From contig CANJRD010000008.1 of the NCBI GenBank assembly GCA_947476695.1, positions 62,001 to 126,000 of the forward strand: a stretch of 64,000 nt of DNA. The letters run 5' to 3'. Source of the DNA: Rhodospirillaceae bacterium (GTDB taxonomy: Bacteria > Pseudomonadota > Alphaproteobacteria > Rhodospirillales > Rhodospirillaceae). Made by a program: the position numbers and the translations under genes. Below, in pieces: positions 17,480-24,558 of this stretch. Position 1 is the first letter of the stretch. The number at the start of each line of letters is the position of its first letter. The notes below the pieces were generated by a model that was not told the DNA's origin, searched no databases, and saw only the letters and a list, made by a program, of their open reading frames with translations.

Positions 17480-18634
17480 TCAGAAACGGATCAGCCAGGG
17501 CAGCTCTTCCAGCACGGAACCGATGGACCCCAGATTGCCGGTGCGGCCCAGGGCCTTGAGCCCTTCACCAATCTTTCCTTTGCGGAACGCCTGATAGCTG
17601 TCGTGGGCCGAGACGGCGATGTGCTGCATCACGCTGGAATCGCGGTAACAGTCGATCATGCACTTGGTGCAGCCGTCACGGACCAGCTTGGTCTCGTCGA
17701 AGTCGCGGATGTGGCACATCGGCTCGGCCCAGTTGTGACAGCGCCACAGCATCAGGTCCCAGTCGAGGTAGAAATACGTGTACCCGCCCAGGCAGGGGAA
17801 TTTCTGTTCCCCGCCAGTGACGAAGCGCTTCATCTCGTCGATGGAGGCGGAGGGGTTCACGACCTGGAAGCGGCCCTTCATCGCCTTGACCTTGTCGAAG
17901 GCCTCCAGCAACTCGTCCTTGCTGTAATTCACCAGGTCCGAAGTGGAGAAGCTGAGGAAGTTGGAATCCAGCGACGTCAGCGGATAGGAGAAGGTGGCCG
18001 AGTTGAAGCCCAGCCATTCCAGGAAGGCCGGCAGCTTGTCGTAGTCGACCAGGCGGCTCATCGTCACCGAGGCGGTCGACTGCACGCCCAGTTCCTTGAA
18101 CGTCTTGTTGGCCTCGATGATCTTTTCGCAGACGCCCGGCAGGCCGCGATTGGCTTCGTGCTTTTCAACGTCCGCCGCATCGACGGAGATGATGAAGCTG
18201 GAAATACCGGCTTTATGCAGTTCGCGGATCTTGTGCGGTTTGAACAGGCCGGCGTTGGACACCAGCATGACCTTCATGCCGAGATCGCGCGCGTGCTCGG
18301 TGAATTCGAGAATGTTCGGATGCAGCGTGGGCTCGCCGCCGGTGAACAGCAGATAGCGCGTACCCTGGCGATAGAGGATGTCGAGCGCCTCCAGGCCGCC
18401 GTCGCGGTCGACGAACTTCCATTTGTCTTTGGGGAAGGCATCGCGCGCGAAACCGCAGAAGCCGCAGTTGGCGTTGCAGGCGTTGTTCAGCGCGAACTGC
18501 GTGAACGACGGGCCGCCCTGATCGCGCACGAGCTTCAGCGTATCGACCGCCCGCGCGACCGCCCCAGGGGCTTTCGCTGGCGTCTTTGCCCGCCCCTCGT
18601 CCGTCGCCGCGCGGCGTTCCAGAACCTCAGTCAC
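17480..18634 (-). CDS. Radical SAM/SPASM protein in the hopanoid cluster, substrate unknown
   Basis: A 384-residue enzyme. The cluster-binding cysteines are C53, C57 and C60 in NNACNANCGFCGFA; FTGGEPTLHPNI is the SAM-binding GGE motif. The last third carries a SPASM-like cysteine set (FPCLGG, WRCHNW, MCHIRD, GCTKCMIDC), which would hold an auxiliary iron-sulphur cluster. It has no cobalamin-binding domain, so it is not HpnP or HpnR, and it is too different from HpnH and HpnJ to be a second copy. The start is taken as GTG at 18634 (AAAGGG eight bases upstream); the frame is open to 18814 but then would run into the divergent hpnM. Position suggests a hopanoid or head-group modification. Confidence 0.85.
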   Translation of the reverse strand: MTEVLERRAATDEGRAKTPAKAPGAVARAVDTLKLVRDQGGPSFTQFALNNACNANCGFCGFARDAFPKDKWKFVDRDGGLEALDILYRQGTRYLLFTGGEPTLHPNILEFTEHARDLGMKVMLVSNAGLFKPHKIRELHKAGISSFIISVDAADVEKHEANRGLPGVCEKIIEANKTFKELGVQSTASVTMSRLVDYDKLPAFLEWLGFNSATFSYPLTSLDSNFLSFSTSDLVNYSKDELLEAFDKVKAMKGRFQVVNPSASIDEMKRFVTGGEQKFPCLGGYTYFYLDWDLMLWRCHNWAEPMCHIRDFDETKLVRDGCTKCMIDCYRDSSVMQHIAVSAHDSYQAFRKGKIGEGLKALGRTGNLGSIGSVLEELPWLIRF

Positions 18635-18715
18635 CCCGGACCCTTTGCCAGCCCTCTGGCCATAGAGATGCCAATATTGGATGGTGGGGTATAGCGTCTC
18701 TAAAGGGTCAGCGCC

Positions 18716-19315
18716 ATGTACCGGATTGCTTTCTGTTTTGTGTGTCTTTTCAGCACGTTGGCGGCCGCCGCCGAACCAGCCGGGCCGGCCAGCCCGGTGG
18801 TGGAAAAGCTGCACGGTGCCCTCATCCAGGCCATGAAAGGCGGGAGCAAGCTAGGCTTCGCGGCCCGCAAGGCCCTGCTCGACCCCGTCGTACGGGAGAC
18901 TTACGACCTGCCGGCCATGGCGCGGGTGGCCACGGGCTCGGCCTGGACGAAGTTCTCCGAGGAGGAGAAGGCACAGGTCGCCGAGGCTTTCATCGACTGG
19001 ACGGTCGCGACCTATGCCGCGCAGTTCAAGGCCTTCGACGGCGAGAGCTTCGTCACCAAAGGCGAAGCCGAAGCCGCGCGCGGACGCCGCGCGGTGAACA
19101 CAGCCATCGTGCCCAAGGGCGAGGAACCCACCGAACTGAACTACCAGCTGCGCGAGGACGCCGGGCATTGGCGGATCATCGATGTGTATCTCGATGGATC
19201 GGTGAGCCAACTGGCGTTGCGGCGCAGCGAGTTCGCCGCGGTGGTGGCGAAAGGCGGCGCAGCCGCGCTGATCGCGCAGATGAAAGCGCAGACGGCGCAG
19301 TTGTCGAAGGGTTGA
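18716..19315 (+). CDS. hpnM: HpnM, periplasmic Ttg2D/MlaC-type lipid-binding protein
   Basis: HpnM is the hopanoid-cluster member of the toluene-tolerance Ttg2D/MlaC family, periplasmic carriers of lipids between membranes. The 199-residue protein has a signal peptide (hydrophobic residues about 3-18, AAAAEPAG cleavage region) and the family segments [18 protein letters not shown] and [31 protein letters not shown] lies eight bases before the ATG. It is divergent from the radical SAM/SPASM gene and only seven bases before the DUF2200 gene. Confidence 0.9.
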   Translation: MYRIAFCFVCLFSTLAAAAEPAGPASPVVEKLHGALIQAMKGGSKLGFAARKALLDPVVRETYDLPAMARVATGSAWTKFSEEEKAQVAEAFIDWTVATYAAQFKAFDGESFVTKGEAEAARGRRAVNTAIVPKGEEPTELNYQLREDAGHWRIIDVYLDGSVSQLALRRSEFAAVVAKGGAAALIAQMKAQTAQLSKG

Positions 19316-19322
19316 GGCGGCC

Positions 19323-19673
19323 TTGAAGAAGCATCGAATTTACACGACCAGCTTCGCGAGTGTTTATCCCCTCTATGTCGCCAAGGCGGAGAAGAAGGGG
19401 CGTACCAAGGCTGAGGTCGACGAAGTCATCCGTTGGCTAACCGGCTTCAGCCAGAAAGAACTCGACGCGCAGATCAAGGCCAAGACCGACTTCGAGACGT
19501 TCTTCGCGAAAGCGCCGATGAACCCGGCGCGCTCGCTGATCAAAGGCGTGGTCTGCGGCGTGCGCGTGGAAGACGTCGCGGAGCCCTTGATGCGGGAAAT
19601 TCGCTATCTCGACAAACTCGTCGACGAGTTGGCGAAGGGCAAAGCGATGGACAAAATCCTGCGGAAGGACTGA
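19323..19673 (+). CDS. DUF2200 family protein
   Basis: A 116-residue protein with the complete DUF2200 pattern: [33 protein letters not shown] at the start, IRWLTGF, then [20 protein letters not shown] and a helical [18 protein letters not shown] tail. The start is a TTG at 19323, supported by GAGGCGG six bases before it and by the family's conserved MKKHRIY opening. No catalytic motif is known. It follows hpnM after seven bases, but its role in hopanoid biology is not shown. Confidence 0.9.
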   Translation: MKKHRIYTTSFASVYPLYVAKAEKKGRTKAEVDEVIRWLTGFSQKELDAQIKAKTDFETFFAKAPMNPARSLIKGVVCGVRVEDVAEPLMREIRYLDKLVDELAKGKAMDKILRKD

Positions 19674-19816
19674 GTCCGGCCACGGCTTGTCACCCGCAGC
19701 GTGCATGACGAAAGCGTGAACGCTTCGGGCTTCCTATATCAATCCATGACGCACCCTCGGCTGAGGGCTATGGTGTTCATACAATCGAATTCGCGTTCGC
19801 AACGGACCGCAGTGCC

Positions 19817-20209
19817 ATGCTTGCAAACTTGCCGCTTTACCTGACGTTCCTGGCGACCACCGTCGGGCTGCTGGCGGTCGCCATGGCGGCCTATGTGATG
19901 ATCACCCCCTACAAGGAGATCGCGCTGATCCGCCAGGGCAACTCGGCCGCCGCTTACAGCCTGGGCGGCACCAGCATCGGCATGGCGGTGGTATTGTTCA
20001 GCACGGCTTCGGGCACGTTCGAGGTGACCGAACTTGCTGTCTGGGGCGCGATTGGTCTTGTCGGACAGCTGTTCATGTTCGGCGTGGTGTCGGTTCTGTT
20101 GCCGGGCCTGCGCCAGGGTATCGAAAACGACAAAGCGTCGTACGGCATCACGCTCGGCATGCTGTCGATTGCGATGGGCATCCTGAATGCCGGCGCGCTG
20201 AGCTCCTGA
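19817..20209 (+). CDS. DUF350 membrane protein (YjfL-like)
   Basis: A 130-residue integral membrane protein with about four hydrophobic segments (residues 6-28, 48-66, 72-96, 108-126). The NSAAAYSLGGTSIGMAVVLFS segment is the DUF350 core. It is first in a tight plus-strand run DUF350, DUF1190, glutathionylspermidine-synthase-like, a combination also found in E. coli as yjfL-yjfM-yjfC. Function is unknown; a role in the envelope is likely from the membrane location and partners. Confidence 0.85.
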   Translation: MLANLPLYLTFLATTVGLLAVAMAAYVMITPYKEIALIRQGNSAAAYSLGGTSIGMAVVLFSTASGTFEVTELAVWGAIGLVGQLFMFGVVSVLLPGLRQGIENDKASYGITLGMLSIAMGILNAGALSS

Positions 20210-20224
20210 TCAAGGAATAATGAC

Positions 20225-20833
20225 ATGCGCAAATCACGCTATGTGACGATTCTGCTGGCCGGCGCCGCCGTGAGCGCGCTGGCGGCCTGCGACCAGAATA
20301 CGCCGAAGTACGAAGGCACGGTCTTTGGCGACACTGCGGCTTGCGCGAAGGAAGCCGATCCTTCCACCTGCGAGCAGGCCTATGCCGCCGCCAAGGAAGA
20401 GCACAAGCAGCAAGCGCCGAAGTTCGCCACCAAGGAAGAGTGCGAAGCCGCCGGCTACTCGCAGTGCGAGGGCGCTGAGGTGAAGCGGGCCGATGGATCG
20501 AGCCACAGCATGTTCATGCCCATGATGATGGGCTTCATGATGGGGCGGATGATGGGTGGCGGCGGGATGATGGGCGGCGGCGGCGGGATGATGAACCCCG
20601 TGCCCGGCGGAACCGCCCCTCGCCCGGGCGACGCGAGGCCGTCGGCCACGCCCGCGACAACGTCGAGGCCGGTATACGGCGATCGCAACGGCTACCTCTA
20701 TGCGAACAACAGCCAGGTTGGCCGCGTGGCGCCGGGCACGACCTCGCTCGGCGGCCAGACGATTTCGACACGCACGACGTCGCGCGGTGGCTTCGGCGCC
20801 AGCGGCGCACGCTTCAGCAGCGGCGGTTCGTGA
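20225..20833 (+). CDS. DUF1190 lipoprotein (YgiB/YjfM-like)
   Basis: A 202-residue predicted lipoprotein: signal peptide with lipobox-like SALAAC (cysteine at residue 22), then DUF1190 text with KEEHKQQAPKFATKEECEAAG and a FMPMMMGFMMGRMMGGG methionine/glycine-rich stretch, and a serine/threonine-rich tail ending RFSSGGS. It begins 15 bases after DUF350. E. coli YgiB and YjfM are its relatives and pair with YgiC or YjfC, as here. Function unknown. Confidence 0.88.
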   Translation: MRKSRYVTILLAGAAVSALAACDQNTPKYEGTVFGDTAACAKEADPSTCEQAYAAAKEEHKQQAPKFATKEECEAAGYSQCEGAEVKRADGSSHSMFMPMMMGFMMGRMMGGGGMMGGGGGMMNPVPGGTAPRPGDARPSATPATTSRPVYGDRNGYLYANNSQVGRVAPGTTSLGGQTISTRTTSRGGFGASGARFSSGGS

Positions 20834-20837
20834 CGTC

Positions 20838-22085
20838 GTGAAGCGGATCGCGATCCAGCCGCGCGCGGGCTGGCAGGCCAAGCTCGATGCACTGGGATTC
20901 GACTGGCATACGGTGCCCAGCCCTGAAGATCCCGCCGGGACCTATTGGGACGAAAGCGCCTATTGGCGTTTGACGGCGGAAGAAGTCGACCGTCTCGAAG
21001 AGGCGACCAACGAACTCCACACCATGTGCCTTGCGGCGGCGGATGCGGCGATCTCGCGCCGCCTGTTGCCGCACTTCGGATTCAGTCCGGAGGCGATTGC
21101 GCTGATCGAGGACTCCTGGCGTAACCGCGGCGAACAGCCCAGCCTCTATGGCCGCTTCGATCTCGCCTTCGCCGGCCTGGACGTCGGCGACGGCCAGCCG
21201 AAAATGCTGGAGTACAACGCAGACACGCCGACGGGCCTTTATGAGGCGGCGGTTGTGCAGTGGACCTGGCTGGAGGAGCTGTTCCCCGACAGCGATCAGT
21301 TCAATTCGTTGCACGAAGGGCTGGTCGAGGTCTGGCGCAAAGTGCGCATGCACTTAGGCGACGACGTCGCCGTGCATCTCACATGTCTGATGCCCCATGC
21401 CGAAGACGAAGGCACCCTGCGCTACGTTTTGGACACGGCTTTGGAAGCCGGACTGACCGCAAAAATGATCGCGCTGGAGGAAATCGGCTGGTCCGCACCC
21501 TCCGATGAACCGGAAGCCGGCGAGTTCACCGACCTCGAGGACACGGTCATCAAGACGCTGTTCAAGATCGTGCCGTGGGAATGGCTGCTGGCCGACGAAT
21601 TCGGGCCGCGTCTGGCGCGCGCGACGATGAAGCGCGAGATGACCGTCATCGAGCCGGCGTGGAAGATGATCGTCGCGAACAAGGCCATCCTCGCCCTGCT
21701 CTGGGAAATGTATCCCGACCATCCGTATCTTCTGCCGGCCTACATGGACCGAAGCCAGTTCGCCGCCGGATCGAAGGTTGTCGCCAAACCGTTGCTGGGG
21801 CGCGAGGGCGCGAACATCTCCATCGCCGAGCTTGGCGAAGGTGGCGCGGTTGTGGGCGCGCCGATCGCCAACATGGACGGCAAGTACGGCGACGAGGGCT
21901 ATGTCTATCAAGCCCTCACCCCGCTTGCCGCGGCCACCGATGCGCAAGGGCGCAGCCACAACGCCGTCATCGGCAGCTGGGTGATCGACGGCGTCAGCCG
22001 CGGCATCGGTATCCGCGAAGATACCGGCCTGATCACCCACAACCGCAGCCGCTTCGTGCCGCATCTGTTTGAGGCCGAGGGCTAA
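20838..22085 (+). CDS. Glutathionylspermidine synthase-like ATP-grasp protein (YgiC/YjfC)
   Basis: A 415-residue protein of the glutathionylspermidine synthase family, comprising only the ligase half: pre-ATP-grasp, then ATP-grasp. Recognisable parts are YGRFDLAFAGLD, MLEYNADTPTGLYEAAVVQW and VAKPLLGREGANI. It lacks the amidase domain of true Gsp synthetase/amidase; the YgiC group to which it belongs has no known substrate. The GTG at 20838 comes four bases after the DUF1190 stop; the frame is open upstream inside DUF1190 but that is antisense-like noise. Confidence 0.9.
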   Translation: MKRIAIQPRAGWQAKLDALGFDWHTVPSPEDPAGTYWDESAYWRLTAEEVDRLEEATNELHTMCLAAADAAISRRLLPHFGFSPEAIALIEDSWRNRGEQPSLYGRFDLAFAGLDVGDGQPKMLEYNADTPTGLYEAAVVQWTWLEELFPDSDQFNSLHEGLVEVWRKVRMHLGDDVAVHLTCLMPHAEDEGTLRYVLDTALEAGLTAKMIALEEIGWSAPSDEPEAGEFTDLEDTVIKTLFKIVPWEWLLADEFGPRLARATMKREMTVIEPAWKMIVANKAILALLWEMYPDHPYLLPAYMDRSQFAAGSKVVAKPLLGREGANISIAELGEGGAVVGAPIANMDGKYGDEGYVYQALTPLAAATDAQGRSHNAVIGSWVIDGVSRGIGIREDTGLITHNRSRFVPHLFEAEG

Positions 22086-22164
22086 CCGGTACGGAATGGC
22101 ATTCGCAGGCGCGCGGGTTGGCGATATCCTGGCGCGTTTCTGCTCCTAGCCAAAAGGCCACATC

Positions 22165-22995
22165 ATGCCCCCCTCACCCTGGGAACATCACCGCAGCGCC
22201 AGCGTGGCGGATGACATCGATTTCGAGATCAAAGGGCACGAACTGCAGTTCGTGGAGATCGAACTCGACCCCGGCGAGAGCGCCATCGCCGAGGCCGGCG
22301 CGATGGTGTGGAAAGACGCCTCCATCGGCATGACGACGGTGTTCGGCGACGGCAGTACGAGCGGCGGCGGGATCGCCGGCAAACTGCTGACGGCCGGTAA
22401 GCGCCTGCTGACCGGCGAGAGCCTGTTCGCCGCCTTGTTCACGCACAACGGTCGCGGCAAGGCGCGTGTGGCGTTCGCCGCCCCGACGCCGGGCGCGATC
22501 CTGCCGTTGCGGCTCGCGGATTATGGCGGATGCCTCATCTGCCAGAAGGACAGCTTCCTTGCGGCCGCGCGCGGCGTGACCATCGGCATCCAGTTCCAAC
22601 GCCGCGTCATGACCGGCCTGTTCGGCGGCGAAGGCTTCATCATGCAGCGCCTGGAAGGCGACGGCTGGGTCTTCGTGCAGATGGGCGGCACGGTGGTCGA
22701 GCGCGAGTTGAAGCCCGGCGAGGAGCTGCACGTCGACACGGGCTGCCTTGCCGCCTATACGCCGAGCGTCGACTTCGACCTCGTGACCGTCGGCGGCATG
22801 AAGAGCATGGTCTTCGGCGGCGAAGGCGTGTTCTTCGCGCGCCTCAAGGGGCCCGGCAAAGTGTGGATCCAGTCGCTGCCGTTCTCGCGGCTGGCGGGCC
22901 GCATGCTGGCGGCGGCGGGAAGCCGCGGCGGTCAGAACCGCGGCGAAGGATCGGTGCTGGGCGTGTTGGGCGATATCATCGGCGGCAATAACTAG
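22165..22995 (+). CDS. AIM24/TIGR00266 family protein
   Basis: A 276-residue protein of the AIM24 (TIGR00266) family, a beta-sandwich fold. Typical segments are VEIELDPGESAIAEAGAMVWKD near residue 28, GLFGGEGFIMQRLEGDGWVF in the middle, LKPGEELHVDTGCLAAYTPSV and GGEGVFFARLKGPGKVWIQS near the end. No catalytic site is known. It follows the YgiC-like gene on the same strand after 79 bases and is followed by a small membrane protein after 23 bases. Confidence 0.9.
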   Translation: MPPSPWEHHRSASVADDIDFEIKGHELQFVEIELDPGESAIAEAGAMVWKDASIGMTTVFGDGSTSGGGIAGKLLTAGKRLLTGESLFAALFTHNGRGKARVAFAAPTPGAILPLRLADYGGCLICQKDSFLAAARGVTIGIQFQRRVMTGLFGGEGFIMQRLEGDGWVFVQMGGTVVERELKPGEELHVDTGCLAAYTPSVDFDLVTVGGMKSMVFGGEGVFFARLKGPGKVWIQSLPFSRLAGRMLAAAGSRGGQNRGEGSVLGVLGDIIGGNN

Positions 22996-23018
22996 CGCCC
23001 GCGTGAAGGATCCCCCCG

Positions 23019-23378
23019 ATGGATAACGTGTTCGTTGAAGGCGAGTTTTACGCACTGATCGCGTCATCCATCCTCGCGCCCATTGGCATCTATGCCTATC
23101 TGATGTGGAAGACGTCGATCTCGCGCGGCCGGGTTCTGGTGTTCGGCGGCGTGATGATCCTGCTGTCGGGAATAGACGTATTCCTGCTCCAGCGCTTGCG
23201 CGAGATGGCGCGGCTTTCGCCTTCCCTCGTCGACGATCAGATGTTCGCCAGCGAGATCTCGGCCGCGCTGTACCTTTTGCCCGCGATATTCGCGGGCATC
23301 GGCGTCAATATCCTGTCATCGGTGTTGATCGAGCATCTGAAGGATGCCGAGACGAAGTTCGACCGCGAGAACCGCTAA
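23019..23378 (+). CDS. Small integral membrane protein, unknown
   Basis: A 119-residue protein with three hydrophobic segments (about residues 11-30, 37-58 and 82-102) and charged ends. I do not recognise a family. It follows the AIM24 gene closely and ends six bases before the convergent exostosin gene. The purine-rich GTGAAGGATCC before the ATG is a usable ribosome site. Confidence 0.7.
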   Translation: MDNVFVEGEFYALIASSILAPIGIYAYLMWKTSISRGRVLVFGGVMILLSGIDVFLLQRLREMARLSPSLVDDQMFASEISAALYLLPAIFAGIGVNILSSVLIEHLKDAETKFDRENR

Positions 23379-23384
23379 CGGCGG

Positions 23385-24443
23385 TTACGACGCCTTCGCC
23401 AGCGGCATGTCGGCGTTGAGGTCCACAAACGGCACGATCAACTCCAACTCCTGCAGCAACGTCTCGACGACCGCGTCGGGCGAGGCGAAGTACGTGTTGT
23501 AGGCAGCCGCGACCTTGCGCTGCATGTAGGCAATGGTCGCCTCGGGGATGCTGCGCAAGATATGCGGCACGCTTTCGATGTTGGATTCCGGCACCCGCAA
23601 CGACATGTCGGACCACGACACGATCCGGTCGAAAGGCAGCACCCAGTTGTCGGAGATGATGACCGGGATACAGCCGAACGACATCGCCTCGGTCAGCCGG
23701 TACGAGAAATTCGCATCGCCGCGCGGCACTAGCGCAAAGACCGCATCCTGCATCAATTGCGCATAGCGCGGGTCGATCAGGCCGGCCATGGCGTCGATCT
23801 TGCCGCTGTGATCCTGGGTCCGACTGAGTTCGCAGATGATATCGCGACCGTTGTGCAAAAGACCGAGACTGTCCCGCACCTCATGCGAGCGATAGCCGCG
23901 AAAGGCCGCGAGATGCTTCCGGGCACCGAACGTCCTTTGGCCCACGGTGATCGGTAGCGCCGGCATGTTGACGGTGCGCGGATTGATGCGACGGTCTGTC
24001 TGACGCAGATTGATGTCGGCGATGAACACATCGACCATGTCGACGAGATCGCGCGCCAGGCGGCTTCCGCTCTGCATGTTGATGACGCACTTGCGGCCAG
24101 GATGCCCGATGAAGGTGTCGCCGTATGTCGTGTACTGCGCGTGAACGCCTTGCACCCAGCCGCCGCGCACAAACACGCTGTTGTGATCGCCAAAACGTGG
24201 CCAGTTCAGCTCCGGCGAGATTTCCTCCCCATGGAAGAACACGGCGCCGTCGCTGTTGGTTTTGCCGTTGAGATAACGCCGGTTTTTTCCCAGCACGTTC
24301 AAGAACGTCTGGAAAAATATCGTGCGCGGCACGGTGGTGTCGGACATCACACAAGCAACGTGCATCAGGCCTATCCTGAAAAATATTTCGCGAGGCGAAC
24401 CGTCGGGATATTCGCACGCACTTTCAATCGCGAAGTTGAACAA
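23385..24443 (-). CDS. Exostosin-family (GT47-like) glycosyltransferase
   Basis: A 352-residue protein. The carboxyl half has the exostosin pattern LVPRGDANFSYRLTEAM followed by SFGCIPVIISDNWVLPFDRIVSWSDMSL, a fold also used by bacterial GT47-like glycosyltransferases; FIADINLRQTDRR and KHLAAFRGYRS lie in the middle. No signal peptide is apparent, so it would work in the cytoplasm, probably on a surface glycan. The start is uncertain: the ATG at 24443 is 5'-most, with another at 24366 (MHVACVMSD). It stands alone between the YgiC-type operon and hpnN. Confidence 0.78.
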   Translation of the reverse strand: MFNFAIESACEYPDGSPREIFFRIGLMHVACVMSDTTVPRTIFFQTFLNVLGKNRRYLNGKTNSDGAVFFHGEEISPELNWPRFGDHNSVFVRGGWVQGVHAQYTTYGDTFIGHPGRKCVINMQSGSRLARDLVDMVDVFIADINLRQTDRRINPRTVNMPALPITVGQRTFGARKHLAAFRGYRSHEVRDSLGLLHNGRDIICELSRTQDHSGKIDAMAGLIDPRYAQLMQDAVFALVPRGDANFSYRLTEAMSFGCIPVIISDNWVLPFDRIVSWSDMSLRVPESNIESVPHILRSIPEATIAYMQRKVAAAYNTYFASPDAVVETLLQELELIVPFVDLNADMPLAKAS

Positions 24444-24558
24444 CTTCTTTCACTTGTGGGCGGAACGGCCGTTAACGCGATGACGAACGCGTGATGACGC
24501 GCGGCAGATGCGTCACACGTAGGGGATTGCGTAAGGGAGTGCCGTAGTGGCGGGGACG

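Noticed and set aside
17480-18634. HpnP or HpnR (hopanoid methylase) for the radical SAM gene
   Set aside because: There is no amino-terminal cobalamin-binding domain, and the tail is a SPASM-like cysteine set instead.
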